This document shows positions 28,857-39,318 of a DNA stretch of 64,000 nucleotides, piece by piece. A program made the translations under genes and the position numbers. Source of the DNA: Candidatus Ruthia endofausta (GTDB lineage: Bacteria > Pseudomonadota > Gammaproteobacteria > PS1 > Pseudothioglobaceae); the NCBI RefSeq assembly GCF_013342985.1, contig NZ_CP054490.1, positions 620,001 through 684,000 on the forward strand, read 5' to 3'. Position 1 is the stretch's first letter. Each line of letters opens with the position of its first letter. A model generated the notes under the pieces. The model saw nothing but the letters and a program-made list of their open reading frames with translations, was not told where the DNA came from and did not search any database.

Positions 28857-29219
28857 ATGGCAGTATTAGAATTAAACCAAAGTAATTTTGACGAAACCAT
28901 TCAAAATAACGATATTGTTGTGCTAGATTTTGAGCACCATGGTGTGTCCTTGTAAGCAATTTTCGCCTACTTATGATGAAGTATCTGAGACAAGGTGAAT
29001 GATGTGATTTTTGCCAAAGTAAACACTAAAGATGAGCAAGAATTAGCAGGTAACTTTCAAATTCGCTTCATTCCTACTTTGATGATTTTTAGAGAAAAAA
29101 TTGCAATCTTCTCTCAATTAGGTAGTACAATGTCAGGCGCTGGCTTAAAAGCCGTTATTGACAAAGCCAAAGCACTTGGTATGGATAAAGTGCGTGAAGA
29201 GATTAAAGAGCAAAAATAA
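28857..29219 (+). pseudogene. trxA: Thioredoxin-family protein, frameshifted
   Basis: The first frame starts at 28857 (MAVLELNQSNFDETIQNNDI, VVLDF). The active site WAPWCGPCKQFSPTYDEV can be read only by skipping bases near 28930-28950. The rest is open from 28995 (VIFAKVNTKDEQELAGNFQI, RFIPTLMIF). At least two indels hit the CxxC region and a third lies near 28990. The C-terminal half is well conserved, so the damage is recent, or one or more indels could be sequence errors. Confidence 0.75.
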
Positions 29220-29222
29220 TAG

Positions 29223-29555
29223 TTAGCATATCTTTAGATAAGATTTTTCACTAAATCCAACCATAATATCATTATTATTCATTACCAGCACTGGGCGTTT
29301 GATAAGGGTTGGATTTTTTAATACCAATTCTAAGGTAATATTATTTTTTTCTTTATTATTTAAATTTCGAAAAGTAGTAGAACGCTTGTTGATTAGTTTT
29401 TCCCAAGTGAGCTTATCTACAAATGTTTGTAACTTAGTTTTATTAATCGGATTGTCACGCAAATCAATAAATTCAAAATCAACTTGATGATTAATCAAGA
29501 ATTTTTGTGCTTTTTTAATGGTGTCGCAGTTTTTAATACCATACATTTTAATCAT
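29223..29555 (-). CDS. Spx/ArsC-family reductase-like protein (YffB type)
   Basis: A 110-residue thioredoxin-fold protein beginning with the single-cysteine motif MYGIKNCDTIKKA, with later FIDLRDNPI and LIKRPVLV. The final cis-proline region RPVL matches the ArsC/Spx/YffB group. The one-cysteine YffB form, rather than true arsenate reductase, is more likely. It is terminal in a minus-strand set, overlapping the upstream gene by 4 bases. Confidence 0.8.
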   Translation of the reverse strand: MIKMYGIKNCDTIKKAQKFLINHQVDFEFIDLRDNPINKTKLQTFVDKLTWEKLINKRSTTFRNLNNKEKNNITLELVLKNPTLIKRPVLVMNNNDIMVGFSEKSYLKIC

Positions 29556-30184
29556 TGAATTTCCTCATTATAAAACTCTAAAATTTCTTTATTTTCATCA
29601 TCAATAATAATGCGCAAACCCTTGGTTGGATAATACCAATACGATACGCCCTGACTAGCCAACTTCACTCTACTAGGCTCACCAAATAGATTAATAATCG
29701 TCTCTTTTAATAAATCTGCTTTGGGTATAAAGGTTAATGACTTAATTTTTATACCAAACATTGAAGCCTCAGCAGTTAAATTAAACGTTGTTTTTCTAAC
29801 ACCTGAAGGCATAATCATTGATTCTTTAATGTTGTTGTTTAAACGTTTAATGCTTTTTTGATCAAGTATTAAATTTAAAATAACATCAGCACTAATGCCA
29901 CCCACTTTGGTGCTGGAAAAAAACGCTTCTAGCTCTGGTATTTTACCCTTACTTTCAAAGAAAGAAGCGTCAACCTCAGAGCCGAATAAATGTATTGCAT
30001 CGGTAAGATTGCTACTACCCATGGTTAAATTAAACACAACTGTATTGCCTTGGTTATTGATAAAACTTTGCCATGGCATAGATTGGTTTTGTGGCATTTG
30101 TATGTCACGAGTCAGTAGGTAAAACAGTATAAATATCACCACTGCTGCTAATAATACTATTGATATTATTTTGCTTTCTTTCAT
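29552..30184 (-). CDS. Conserved protein with N-terminal membrane anchor, function unknown
   Basis: 210 residues: a single N-terminal hydrophobic segment (about 6-24, IISIVLLAAVVIFILFYLL) followed by a mixed alpha/beta domain with no cysteines or obvious catalytic motif. The C-terminal part has a LFGEPSRV ... YWYYPTKGLRIIID pattern resembling small envelope proteins that follow a BamE-like GxPS strand. It lies between the PGPGW-type membrane protein and the YffB-like gene, overlapping the latter. Function not assignable. Confidence 0.65.
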   Translation of the reverse strand: MKESKIISIVLLAAVVIFILFYLLTRDIQMPQNQSMPWQSFINNQGNTVVFNLTMGSSNLTDAIHLFGSEVDASFFESKGKIPELEAFFSSTKVGGISADVILNLILDQKSIKRLNNNIKESMIMPSGVRKTTFNLTAEASMFGIKIKSLTFIPKADLLKETIINLFGEPSRVKLASQGVSYWYYPTKGLRIIIDDENKEILEFYNEEIQ

Positions 30185-30187
30185 GAA

Positions 30188-30598
30188 TTATCGCTTAAAT
30201 GGAGGTTTGCTAGCTTTAGAGCGTAGCCAGTTGAGTGTTTTAAAGGTTGGATTGTGATTGATTAATTTAAGCTCCAATTGTCGCTTGCCTGGAAATTCCA
30301 TTAAAAATAAACCTAATAAAATTGATACCAGTCCTTGACCTGGCGTTACCAGCATAATAATGCCAGCAATCAATAATATAAAACCAATCAATGTTTTAAG
30401 TATCAATTTTATTAAGTCAAAGAGTTTGTTGATTTTTGACTTATTTTCTGAATTCTTTAGAAAATAATTTGATGGTATTAACCCTAATAAATAAGGCATC
30501 AATAATAAACTAATAATAAAAACCACGCCAGAAACGATACCAATCATCATTAGCGCATCTTCAAATTGACTTAGGATTGCTACGATGTCATCTAACAT
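30188..30598 (-). CDS. Small inner-membrane protein, PGPGW type
   Basis: 136 residues with two hydrophobic helix pairs. The second contains LLIAGIIMLVTPGQGLVSIL and GLFLMEFPGKR, the pattern of the PGPGW-type transmembrane family (here PGQGL). The C-terminus is basic (LRSKASKPPFKR). The ATG lies 3 bases inside the end of the dead dtd frame. Function unknown. Confidence 0.7.
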   Translation of the reverse strand: MLDDIVAILSQFEDALMMIGIVSGVVFIISLLLMPYLLGLIPSNYFLKNSENKSKINKLFDLIKLILKTLIGFILLIAGIIMLVTPGQGLVSILLGLFLMEFPGKRQLELKLINHNPTFKTLNWLRSKASKPPFKR

Positions 30599-31032
30599 GA
30601 TAATAAAAATGTCACAGGCCCGTCATTGGTTAAAGATACCTGCATATCGCACCAAAAACACCACTAGCAATCTTGTGATAACCATCTCTCATTTGGATCA
30701 AAAAATAATCAAACAACACTTTGGCTTGTTCTGGTAGCTTAGCGGTAGAAAAATCAGCTCTTGTGCCTGAATTGATATCAGTTGCTAAGGTAAATTGAGA
30801 AACAAGCAATATATCATCCAATACCTTTTTAACTGATAAATTCATTTTTTTCTTGCTCATCAGCAAATACTCGATAAACTAATAACTTCTTAATCATTTT
30901 ATCAACTTGTGGTTTTTCATCATTTTTCTCAAACCCTAAAAAACCAAAATTCCTTGCTTAATTTCACCTGTTGTTTTTCCATCCACTTCAACTTTAGCAT
31001 TAGATATTCGTTGGATTAGAGAGGGCTTTCAT
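30592..31032 (-). pseudogene. dtd: D-aminoacyl-tRNA deacylase, frameshifted
   Basis: The start overlaps the glyS stop (ATGA). Pieces in three frames read MKAL, then SNAKVEVDGKTTGEIKQGI and VDKMIKKLLVYRVFADE. Next come VLDDILLVSQFTLATDINSG (the conserved SQFTL motif) and YHKIASGVFGA, then MQVSLTNDGPVTFLLS ending at 30592. Indels near 31010, 30940, 30850 and 30650 break it. The conserved residues outside the indels suggest recent loss. Confidence 0.85.
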
Positions 31033-33107
31033 TTAGATAAATAAGTAAAATCAGCAATAAATTGAAACTGATGCAATACTAGATTAGTTAGAGCTACTCT
31101 ATGTCTTCTAACTTCTAAATTATCATCAAGAATCATCACATTATCAAAAAAATCATCAATTACAGGCTTGAGTTGTAAAAGCCCTTCTACAATAGACAAA
31201 TAATCCTCTTCGTCTTTTTGTATTGTTTTGTTAATTCTAACAAGTGCTGCTAAAAGTTTTTCATCAAATTCATTGGAAAAATTTACATTTTTATCATTAA
31301 TTGTTATTTTGCCTTCTGAGTACGAATAACCACCAAGTATGTCCTCAGACTTAAACTCTTTATGTATATTTCTAAGGCGTTTATTAGCTTCAATTAAGGG
31401 TTTAGCATCATCACTTTGCATAAAAGTATTTAATGCTTTAACACGTAAATGCCAATCATAAACAATAGAGTCACTACTTTTTATTGCTAATACTGCTTTT
31501 ACCAGCATTTTATCAATATCTTGTTCTTGGTAGTACATCTCTAAACGGCTAACAGTAAAATCATAAACTTCTTGAATAATTTCTTCGTCAAGTTCATACA
31601 ACTTAACTGATTGCCCAATTAATTTAAATAGATCCAGCTGTGATTTTGACTCAATCATCATGCGTAACAAGCCCAATGCCGCACGTTTTAGTGCATAAGG
31701 GTCTTTTGAACCAGTTGGTTTGTGTCCAATACCGTAAATACCCACAATACTATCAACTTTATCGGCAATTGAAACACATAAACCCTCTTTTGTAGAGGGT
31801 AATGTGTCGCCTGAAAATCTTGGATGGTAATGCTCACTGATAGCACTTGCAACTACTGGGTCTTCGCCATCATTAAGTGCATAGTATCCACCCATCACTC
31901 CTTGTAAATCGGCAAACTCACCCACCATATCAGTGATTAAATCCGTTTTCGATAGTAGCCCTGCGCGTGTACTGTGTTTTGTATTTGCACCAATAATATC
32001 AGTAATATAGCCCGATAATGTTTCAATACGCCTGGCTTTCTCACCCATTGAACCAAGTCCATCCATGAATAACACGCTGTCTAATTTTGGAATTTTAGAT
32101 TCTAAAGTAGTTGATTTATCTTGCTCCCAGAAAAATTCTGAGTCGCTTAAACGTGGGCGAATAACGCGCTCATTGCCATCAATAATAACTGATAAATCGC
32201 TAGACTCAATATTGGCAACTGAAATAAATGCTGGCATCAAATTGCCGTTCATATCCAACATATGAAAATACTTCTGATGCGATTTCATCGCAGAAATAAG
32301 CGCCTCTTCTGGCACATCTAAAAATTTAGATGAAAAACTACCCGAAAATGCACGTGGGTACTCAACCAATGCACAAACTTCATCAAGCAAAGATTCATCA
32401 ATAACTGCCGTGGCACTATTATTATTTGCCACCTGAATCACTTGCTTGCGAATCATCTCTTTGCGTGTATTAAAATTAGCCTCAATTTGTGCTTTTTCAA
32501 GAAGGATTTTTTGATAATCCTTAGCGCAAGTAATATCGAATGTTCGCTCACCCGTAAAGCGTAAACCTCTGGTTGTACTACCGGAAGTCAAACCCATAAT
32601 TGAAGCTGGCACAACATTAAAACCTAGCATCATAATCAACCAATGTGTTGGGCGTACAAAATACGTATTCAAACTACTCCAGCGCATGGGCTTAGCAATA
32701 GGGATATTTTGAATAGCAGTGTCAACAACAGATTCAAGTAAATCTATCGCTTTTAAGCCACTTTGTTGCTTAGTAAAAAAATAGTATTCCGTATTGCCAA
32801 ATGCTTTTTGAACTAACACATTCTTAGCAACACCACAAGATTTAGCAAAGCCTTCAATAGCTCGGTCAGGCGCACTAATTGATGGGCCTTTGCGCTCAAT
32901 AGTTTGATCATTTTGTTGCAGTTGAAGGTTGCTCACTAGCACTGCTAAACGACGAGGCGTGGCAAAAGATTCAACGCTTGAATAAGACAGTTTAAGTTTA
33001 TCCAGTTCAATGGTTAAATTGTGCGTAAGTGCATTAGATAATTGTTGTAAACACTTTGATGGAAGCTCTTCGCATCCAAGTTCTAATAAAAAATCTTGTG
33101 TATTCAT
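31029..33107 (-). CDS. glyS: Glycyl-tRNA synthetase beta subunit
   Basis: Tetrameric GlyRS beta chain, 692 residues, full length. It opens with [13 protein letters not shown], then [18 protein letters not shown], and has the HD-like [20 protein letters not shown] and [14 protein letters not shown] segments and a C-terminal anticodon-binding region. The alpha subunit gene glyQ is not adjacent but lies 14 kb away (47337). Confidence 0.95.
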   Translation of the reverse strand: MNTQDFLLELGCEELPSKCLQQLSNALTHNLTIELDKLKLSYSSVESFATPRRLAVLVSNLQLQQNDQTIERKGPSISAPDRAIEGFAKSCGVAKNVLVQKAFGNTEYYFFTKQQSGLKAIDLLESVVDTAIQNIPIAKPMRWSSLNTYFVRPTHWLIMMLGFNVVPASIMGLTSGSTTRGLRFTGERTFDITCAKDYQKILLEKAQIEANFNTRKEMIRKQVIQVANNNSATAVIDESLLDEVCALVEYPRAFSGSFSSKFLDVPEEALISAMKSHQKYFHMLDMNGNLMPAFISVANIESSDLSVIIDGNERVIRPRLSDSEFFWEQDKSTTLESKIPKLDSVLFMDGLGSMGEKARRIETLSGYITDIIGANTKHSTRAGLLSKTDLITDMVGEFADLQGVMGGYYALNDGEDPVVASAISEHYHPRFSGDTLPSTKEGLCVSIADKVDSIVGIYGIGHKPTGSKDPYALKRAALGLLRMMIESKSQLDLFKLIGQSVKLYELDEEIIQEVYDFTVSRLEMYYQEQDIDKMLVKAVLAIKSSDSIVYDWHLRVKALNTFMQSDDAKPLIEANKRLRNIHKEFKSEDILGGYSYSEGKITINDKNVNFSNEFDEKLLAALVRINKTIQKDEEDYLSIVEGLLQLKPVIDDFFDNVMILDDNLEVRRHRVALTNLVLHQFQFIADFTYLSK

Positions 33108-33132
33108 AAGGGTGTATTTTATCTTAGATAAT

Positions 33133-33654
33133 TCAAAATCTTAACTTACCATCTGATAAATCAATCATCACTTGACGTGCATATAATTTGACTGATACTA
33201 CATCAAATCCTTTATAAATGCCAGCAATGGGTATTAATTGTGCATTAAAAGATTGCACAAAAATAGTGGCTTTTTCATCACCATTAATACCCGCAAACAA
33301 ATGCTCTTGCACTTCTTTATAGGCTGAGATACTGCCAAATGACATAATTTCAGCACCCGATTTAACCTTATCCAAAAGAGCTAAATCACTATTCTTCGTA
33401 ATAATTTGCTCAAACGAATTAACCTCATTAGTGACAACTTTAGGCGTTTGATAGGCTTTATCCTGAAGTAAGCTTGATGCGGTTTTGGTTGTTTTTTCTT
33501 GAATTGAGTCGAGCTTATTGGACGTGAGTGATTTACCAAACACAGCCATACTAGGAAACTTAGCAAAATCAACTAACTCTCGCTTATCTGAACGAATGCC
33601 CACTGCCGCCATATCATTTTGGGTCAAAATTTCAACCTTATTCAATTTCTCCAT
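33133..33654 (-). CDS. Uncharacterised protein following the ParS/MbcA-like gene
   Basis: 173 residues from the ATG at 33654 ([20 protein letters not shown]), which overlaps the end of the upstream gene by 13 bases; the longer frame from 33681 is less likely. No signal peptide, membrane segment or recognised domain. The N-terminal part includes a possible beta strand and turn ([20 protein letters not shown]) and a polar linker rich in K, T and S. The C-terminus is hydrophobic beta-like ([20 protein letters not shown]). Likely co-translated with the upstream protein, so they may act together. Confidence 0.6.
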   Translation of the reverse strand: MEKLNKVEILTQNDMAAVGIRSDKRELVDFAKFPSMAVFGKSLTSNKLDSIQEKTTKTASSLLQDKAYQTPKVVTNEVNSFEQIITKNSDLALLDKVKSGAEIMSFGSISAYKEVQEHLFAGINGDEKATIFVQSFNAQLIPIAGIYKGFDVVSVKLYARQVMIDLSDGKLRF

Positions 33655-34034
33655 CCTTGAGTACAATCCAAAAAATACCAAACGCGTGTCATACCAGTAT
33701 CACCACTTAGCATAAGTTCTAACGGCGTTTTATGCTTGAATTTTTTAATCGAACGCTTTAACCAAATTGCCCCGTATTCTTTATTGGTTGGAAAAGTTGT
33801 ACCCAAAGACTCACTAATTCCTAAAATCATTTCAGTACGTTTTGCCAATTGCTCATCAAAATCAAACGACTTATCTGAACGCCTGTACAAGTACAAATGT
33901 CTAGACTTAATAACCTCCTCTAAGCCTAATAATTTCAATTGCTCAATATCTTCTAAATGCCAATTTTCTAAGATTTGAGACAACTGAAAAGTAAGCTTTG
34001 ACTGAGCCTTATCATCTAACTTGGAAATATCCAT
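33642..34034 (-). CDS. MbcA/ParS/Xre antitoxin-domain-like protein (DUF2384)
   Basis: 130 residues. The C-terminal half, EYGAIWLKRSIKKFKHKTPL then ELMLSGDTGMTRVWYFLD, matches the short helical MbcA/ParS/Xre antitoxin C-terminal domain. The N-terminal helical part is weakly Xre-like. The start overlaps the tolA stop by 1 base, so it is expressed with tol genes. No RES or other toxin is recognisable next to it; the following gene is unknown. Whether it is an antitoxin here is unproven. Confidence 0.55.
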   Translation of the reverse strand: MDISKLDDKAQSKLTFQLSQILENWHLEDIEQLKLLGLEEVIKSRHLYLYRRSDKSFDFDEQLAKRTEMILGISESLGTTFPTNKEYGAIWLKRSIKKFKHKTPLELMLSGDTGMTRVWYFLDCTQGWRN

Positions 34035-34915
34035 TAATTGACCTTAAAGTGAAACAAGACTTGCGCATCAAATACACTCTTATCAGGCGCGTGTGGTAAT
34101 GGCGAAGCTTTATAAACAGCACGCTCAATTGAGTCTTTAAATGATTGCGCCTTAACGCTGTTATCAACATTACAAGATTTAAGGTTGACACTTTTTACTT
34201 GTCCATTCAAATCTTGCAAGATTTCAACGTCACAACCCCAACTATCTTTAGCGCCTTGATAACGCCATCTTTCTTTTATTCTTGAAGCAATTTGATTGAT
34301 ATAATTAAGTTTTAGCTCATTTAAAATATCCTCTTGAGCGAGTTGTCTATCTTGATCTTCTTCAGCTTGAATTTCTTCTTTCAATAAGCGCTTGTCTTGT
34401 TCTTTTTTGAATTTTCTAGCTTCGACTTGGCGTAATTTTTCAATTATTTGTTTTTTCTTTTCAGCATCAAGGGCTTTCTTTTCAGCCAATTTCTTTTTCT
34501 TTAAGGCTTGTTTACTTTTGCTTTCAGCTTGCTTCCTTTTGGTTTGTGCAATGGCTTTAGCTTTTTTCTCCTGTTTAACTTTAGCTTTGAGTTTTTTCAA
34601 ATGTTGCTGTTCTTTATAACGTTCATTCTCAACTTTTTTTTCTGCACGTTGTAATGCTTCAAGGCGCTTTTTTCGTTTTTGCTTAATATTAATTAATCGC
34701 TGTTTTTCTTTTTTAATCTCAGTCAAATCAATCGTTACTGCTTTGGGTGTTGCGCTTGATTTGGTAGTCTGTTTTGGAATTTCCCAACGTTGAACATTTG
34801 AAAATAACAAGCCAATAACCAGCCCAACATGAAGCGCAATTACCACCCAAAAAGCAAAAGGGTGTTGTCTAGCAATTTTAGGCCATTTAATTTTTTTAAA
34901 AAAATCAATGTTCAT
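34034..34915 (-). CDS. tolA: Tol-Pal envelope protein TolA
   Basis: Periplasm-spanning link of the Tol-Pal system that constricts the outer membrane in division. 293 residues: an N-terminal transmembrane anchor (about 21-41, HPFAFWVVIALHVGLVIGLL), a long helical domain rich in K, E, A and Q (about 65-205), and a C-terminal TonB-like domain (LNYINQIASRIKERWRYQGA with a disulfide-capable SWGCDVEIL / LKSCNV pair). Overlaps tolR by 1 base. tolB and pal are not in the window. Confidence 0.93.
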   Translation of the reverse strand: MNIDFFKKIKWPKIARQHPFAFWVVIALHVGLVIGLLFSNVQRWEIPKQTTKSSATPKAVTIDLTEIKKEKQRLINIKQKRKKRLEALQRAEKKVENERYKEQQHLKKLKAKVKQEKKAKAIAQTKRKQAESKSKQALKKKKLAEKKALDAEKKKQIIEKLRQVEARKFKKEQDKRLLKEEIQAEEDQDRQLAQEDILNELKLNYINQIASRIKERWRYQGAKDSWGCDVEILQDLNGQVKSVNLKSCNVDNSVKAQSFKDSIERAVYKASPLPHAPDKSVFDAQVLFHFKVN

Positions 34916-35367
34916 TATTTTTCATCTGGAGATTCAGTCACAATACCAACTTTATCAACTCCGTTTTTTTGTAAAAAAGACATCAGTAATACAACAGAAC
35001 CATAAGCCACTTGCCTATCGCCACGAACAAACACTTTCATTTGTGGATAAATTTCAAGCCGAGCGCTAACGCGCCCTGCAATAATACCTAATGGCAATTT
35101 TTCACCTTTGGCAACATCAGAATCATCCTCATTAAGTGAATTAATGAAATATTTACCTTGTTTATCAATGGTAATAATTGTAGGCTGTTGTTGCGTGAAA
35201 TCTACCATTTTCGCCTCGGCAGAGGGTAAATCAACTTCAATACCTTGCTCAATAATAGGCGTGGTCATCATAAAAATTACTAATAACACTAGCATCACAT
35301 CAATATATGGCACAATATTAATTTGCGCATCTATGATAGGTCTGTGGCGTTTTTCTAGTTCAATCAT
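34915..35367 (-). CDS. tolR: Tol-Pal proton channel component TolR
   Basis: 150 residues: one N-terminal transmembrane helix with the proton-path aspartate in INIVPYIDVMLVLLVIFMMT, then a periplasmic domain (IIEQGIEVDLPSAEA). A charge-rich loop (INSLNEDDSDVAKGEK) is longer than usual. Start lies 3 bases after tolQ. Confidence 0.95.
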   Translation of the reverse strand: MIELEKRHRPIIDAQINIVPYIDVMLVLLVIFMMTTPIIEQGIEVDLPSAEAKMVDFTQQQPTIITIDKQGKYFINSLNEDDSDVAKGEKLPLGIIAGRVSARLEIYPQMKVFVRGDRQVAYGSVVLLMSFLQKNGVDKVGIVTESPDEK

Positions 35368-35370
35368 TGT

Positions 35371-36039
35371 CTATTTTTGTCTTTGGAACATAACAAATAA
35401 TTGTTCAATAAAGGTTGTATATTTATTATTAATCACTCCTACTTGAGAAATTAAACGATTGTAAGCAATGGTAGCAGGAATAGCAGCAAACAAACCAAAT
35501 GCTGTTGCAATAAGCGCCTCAGCAATACCGGGAGCAACAATGGCAATAGTTGCTTGCTTAACCGATGCTAAACCAATAAACGAGTGCATAATTCCCCAAA
35601 CCGTACCAAATAACCCAATATACGGACTAGATGAAGCAATCATAGCTAGAATGCTCAAACCGCCATCTAGGCGGTCAACTTCGTTATTAGCTGTAGTATT
35701 CATAACGCGATAAGCGCGCTCAGCGTCTATTATTAATCTCTGGTTAGAATCTGAGGTAGTGTGGATAAATTCTTGATAGCCTGCGCTAAAAATACGCTCT
35801 ATTGGACTTTGATTAGTAGCTTTTTGAAGCGTTTGGTGTGCTAATTTTTCTAAATCAACATCGGCTGAAAACTTTTGATGAAATAATTTGATATCCTTGT
35901 TAGCATCAATCAAGATTTTCTTTTTTGACAAGATAAGCGTCCAAGAATAAATGCTCATCAATACTAAAATAAACATCACCACTTGCGCCACAAATCCGGC
36001 ACTAAGAATTAAACTAAAAATTGATAAACTGTTATCCAT
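35371..36039 (-). CDS. tolQ: Tol-Pal proton channel component TolQ
   Basis: 222 residues with three transmembrane segments (about 10-32, 127-150, 165-190). The latter two contain the ExbB/TolQ motif SSSPYIGLFGTVWGIMHSF and AEALIATAFGLFAAIPAT. It overlaps ybgC by 8 bases, giving the order ybgC-tolQ-tolR-tolA. Confidence 0.96.
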   Translation of the reverse strand: MDNSLSIFSLILSAGFVAQVVMFILVLMSIYSWTLILSKKKILIDANKDIKLFHQKFSADVDLEKLAHQTLQKATNQSPIERIFSAGYQEFIHTTSDSNQRLIIDAERAYRVMNTTANNEVDRLDGGLSILAMIASSSPYIGLFGTVWGIMHSFIGLASVKQATIAIVAPGIAEALIATAFGLFAAIPATIAYNRLISQVGVINNKYTTFIEQLFVMFQRQK

Positions 36040-36430
36040 TTATTTTCTCCAAAGTTGCACTAGGAATAGCACAAGGCTTAAAACTAATTGCATTCAGACA
36101 AGTCACGATTATTTGCGCTTTAAATAATATCTTATTTTGCTTTAAAACCACTATTTTTTGTGAAAAAATCAGACTGGCGCGCCGTAATTTTTCTATTTCA
36201 GTGTGAATAGTTAATAAATCATTAAATTTGGCTGGAAGCAAATACTCACTACTCAGTGATTCGACAGCAAAAATAATTGCCTGATAATGCATTAATTGAT
36301 CTTGTTCAGAACCCAACTCTCGTAAAAATTCACTACGTCCCCTTTCGATAAATTTAAGGCAATTGGCATAATAAGTCACACCACCACTATTAGTGTCCTC
36401 GTAATAAACACGAACGTTTAATTGACTCAT
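36032..36430 (-). CDS. ybgC: Acyl-CoA thioester hydrolase YbgC
   Basis: Hotdog-fold thioesterase, 132 residues, with the catalytic-aspartate motif [20 protein letters not shown] and [12 protein letters not shown]. It is the usual companion of tol genes and overlaps ruvB by 4 bases and tolQ by 8. Confidence 0.92.
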   Translation of the reverse strand: MSQLNVRVYYEDTNSGGVTYYANCLKFIERGRSEFLRELGSEQDQLMHYQAIIFAVESLSSEYLLPAKFNDLLTIHTEIEKLRRASLIFSQKIVVLKQNKILFKAQIIVTCLNAISFKPCAIPSATLEKING

Positions 36431-37455
36431 TGATTAAATAAATCATTCGATTTTGAGTCATTGGTAAAGTCCAAATGTGCATAAGCTAAGTCTGTAGCAC
36501 TACGCCCACGTGGTGTGCGCATAATAAAACCTTGTTGAATCAGATACGGCTCTACCATGTCTTCTAAGGTGCCACGCTCTTCGCTAATAGCGCTTGCCAG
36601 TGTGTCCAAACCCACAGGACCACCAGAAAATTTATTCACCATAATAGCAAGATAATCACGGTCTAATTGCTCAAGCCCTGCTTCATCTACTTTAAGTGTT
36701 GTTAGTGCCTCTTTGGCAATAGCTTGATGAATCACACTATTGGTCTTTACATCGGCAAAATCACGAACACGGCGTAATAATCGATTGGCAATTCTAGGCG
36801 TTCCACGAGATCGCTTGGCAATTTCTAATGCACCTTTTGATTCAATTTGAATGCCCAAAATATCTGCTGAACGCTCAACAATCATTCTTAAATCTTTAAC
36901 ATTGTAAAACTGCAAACGCTGGACAATGCCAAAACGATCTCTAAGTGGTGAAGTTAACATGCCAGCACGAGTAGTAGCACCAATTAACGTAAAAGGTGGT
37001 AATTCAAGTTGCACGGAATGCGCAGCCACACCCTCACCCACCATAATATCTAATTTAAAATCTTCTAAAGCTGGATAAAGAATTTCCTCAACCACAGAAT
37101 TAAGGCGATGAATTTCATCAATAAATAGAATATCATACGGTTCAAGTTTTGTCAAAATTGCTGCCAAATCTCCTGAACGCTCTAATACTGGACCAGAGGT
37201 TTGCTTAATACCTGTGGACATTTGATTGGCAATCACATTTGCTAGTGTGGTTTTACCCAAACCAGAAGGGCCATAAATTAAACAGTGATCCAGCACATCT
37301 TTGCGTTTTTTTGCCGCTTTAATAAACAATGCCATTTGCGACTTAACATCGTCTTGCCCAATATAACTCTCTAAAGAATTCGGACGTACTGAAGTCATTA
37401 CCAAATCTTCATTGCCTTGGTCTTGCCCACCTACTAAAAAATCTTCTTCTATCAT
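36427..37455 (-). CDS. ruvB: Holliday junction branch migration ATPase RuvB
   Basis: Hexameric motor of RuvABC. 342 residues with Walker [13 protein letters not shown], Walker [10 protein letters not shown], sensor GATTRAGML and the winged-helix DNA-binding C-terminus with IMRTPRGR. The order ruvB-ybgC-tolQRA is common in gammaproteobacteria. ruvA is not beside it. Confidence 0.97.
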   Translation of the reverse strand: MIEEDFLVGGQDQGNEDLVMTSVRPNSLESYIGQDDVKSQMALFIKAAKKRKDVLDHCLIYGPSGLGKTTLANVIANQMSTGIKQTSGPVLERSGDLAAILTKLEPYDILFIDEIHRLNSVVEEILYPALEDFKLDIMVGEGVAAHSVQLELPPFTLIGATTRAGMLTSPLRDRFGIVQRLQFYNVKDLRMIVERSADILGIQIESKGALEIAKRSRGTPRIANRLLRRVRDFADVKTNSVIHQAIAKEALTTLKVDEAGLEQLDRDYLAIMVNKFSGGPVGLDTLASAISEERGTLEDMVEPYLIQQGFIMRTPRGRSATDLAYAHLDFTNDSKSNDLFNQ

Positions 37456-37477
37456 GCTAAATTACTTAATTTTTATG

Positions 37478-37990
37478 CTATTTTAACTGATTAATTTCAT
37501 TAACCAGTAGTTTGATTTTGATGGGCTTGGTCAGATGATTAAAACGAATCACTTTCGGATATTTAATACCACCAATTAATTGATAACGGCTAATTTTAAT
37601 TAGCCAATGGTGGACGCTATTTATCTCATTTTTAAACAGTATCTTTGCCAAAGTATCAATGGGCAAGTACCACCCCATCTCTCTCGTCATCCATTGATCA
37701 AACGTTAGATTGATTGACTCACCATTAATCAACAACTTTTGTTGATTAGACTCGATCGAAATTTGACCAAAACCAAAGGCTGTGCTTAATATAAGTTTAT
37801 AGTCATGGTGATTAAAACTCACCTCAAAACCTGATGTTTTTGTGTCATTATTAACACTCACACTTAATCTGCCATGCGCTCCCCAAACACTCAGCAAAGT
37901 TTGTTGATGCGCTAACTTTGTAGGCTGAATGTTAAGTGTTGAGCAACTTGATAAAAACAAAGCAAAGCACGCAATCATTATTCGTTTCAT
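37478..37990 (-). CDS. lolB: Outer-membrane lipoprotein receptor LolB
   Basis: Inserts lipoproteins into the outer membrane. 170 residues with a lipoprotein signal whose lipobox is LFLSSC (C16), then GRLSVSVNNDTKTSGFEVSF typical of LolB. It is divergent from hemA, as in many gammaproteobacteria. Confidence 0.88.
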   Translation of the reverse strand: MKRIMIACFALFLSSCSTLNIQPTKLAHQQTLLSVWGAHGRLSVSVNNDTKTSGFEVSFNHHDYKLILSTAFGFGQISIESNQQKLLINGESINLTFDQWMTREMGWYLPIDTLAKILFKNEINSVHHWLIKISRYQLIGGIKYPKVIRFNHLTKPIKIKLLVNEINQLK

Positions 37991-38067
37991 ATAAGTTGCT
38001 CATTGTAGCGTGAAACTTGTCCTTTGGGTATAATCAAACGTTTATTTGAGTTGACTTTACTGAATTT

Positions 38068-39318
38068 ATGTCACGAATTGCAATTTTAAGTGTCAATCAC
38101 CAACTCGCACCTGTTGAAGTGCGAGAAAAAGTTGCTTTTGCACCAGATAAATTAACTCAAGCACTAAGTAATCTTCATCATATTGATGGCATTGATGCTT
38201 GTATTATTCTTTCCACTTGCAATCGCGTAGAGATTTATGTCGCCTCTAATCATAAAAACCCTAAAGAGTTGTTGAGTGATTATCTTGCCAAAACACACGA
38301 CATTAAACGTGACACAATCGATTCTTATTTGAATTATTTTGAAAACAATGAGGCACTTACACACCTATGCAACGTTGCCACAGGTCTTGATTCATTGGTG
38401 CTGGGCGAACCACAAATTCTAGGTCAATTAAAAGATGCCTATCACGCAGCAAAAGAAGCCAAAACTCTAAATAAGCTATTAGAAAAACTATCCCAACATG
38501 CATTCTCAACTGCCAAAAAAATACGTACCGACACCCAAATTGGCGCTTCACCCGTCTCAATTGCCTATTGCGCGGTAAAACTTAGTGAAAAAATTTTTGA
38601 AAAGTTATCCGAACAAACTGTTTTGCTCATCGGTGCAGGGGAGATGATTGAACTGTGTGCACAATATCTTAACCAGAAAGGGGTTAATAAGATGATTATT
38701 GCCAACAGAACCATTGAAAATGCAAAAAAAATTGCCCATTTATATCAAGCACAATCTGTTAGTTTAAAACAATTTTCATCCATTGTATACAAAGCAGATA
38801 TTATCATTTCTTCAACAGCAGCTTTAGTGCCCATTATCGGCAAAGGCTTAATTGAAAGTGCTCTAAAAAAGCGCAAACACAAACCAATATTTATGCTTGA
38901 TATTGCTATCCCTAGAGATATTGAGCCTGAAGTAGGTCAATTAGATGATGTATATTTATATACCATTGACGATTTGAAGCAAGTGGTTAATGACAATATC
39001 GGTAACAGAGAGAAAGAAAAAAGTTTGGCACAAGAAATTATCATTAAACAAAATCAAATCTTTAATCAGTGGTTGAATACTATGCCTAACGAGCAAATGG
39101 TACAGTCCTATCAATTTGGTGCAAACTCAATTAAAAACAAACTCTTAAAAAGAGCCATCAAACAACTAAAAAATGGTGCTGATTCTGAAGATATTATTCG
39201 TAAGCTTGCTGATCAATTAGCCAACAAACTATTACATTTACCCTTTAAAAATATCAAACAAACTTCCATTGAAAATTTACCCCAATGTGAAGGCTGTATA
39301 CCTCATATTAAAAAATAA
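38068..39318 (+). CDS. hemA: Glutamyl-tRNA reductase HemA
   Basis: First enzyme of the C5 tetrapyrrole pathway. 416 residues with active-site C51 in [22 protein letters not shown], the NADPH-binding LIGAGEM and ANRT region, and a long C-terminal dimerisation helix. Its stop overlaps the prfA ATG by 1 base. A damaged copy of its 3' end (39139-39290) lies at 52014-52131. Confidence 0.97.
   Translation: MSRIAILSVNHQLAPVEVREKVAFAPDKLTQALSNLHHIDGIDACIILSTCNRVEIYVASNHKNPKELLSDYLAKTHDIKRDTIDSYLNYFENNEALTHLCNVATGLDSLVLGEPQILGQLKDAYHAAKEAKTLNKLLEKLSQHAFSTAKKIRTDTQIGASPVSIAYCAVKLSEKIFEKLSEQTVLLIGAGEMIELCAQYLNQKGVNKMIIANRTIENAKKIAHLYQAQSVSLKQFSSIVYKADIIISSTAALVPIIGKGLIESALKKRKHKPIFMLDIAIPRDIEPEVGQLDDVYLYTIDDLKQVVNDNIGNREKEKSLAQEIIIKQNQIFNQWLNTMPNEQMVQSYQFGANSIKNKLLKRAIKQLKNGADSEDIIRKLADQLANKLLHLPFKNIKQTSIENLPQCEGCIPHIKK

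Noticed and set aside
33642-34034. Complete toxin-antitoxin module
   Set aside because: The neighbour shows no RES or other toxin motif, so only the antitoxin-like domain is reported.
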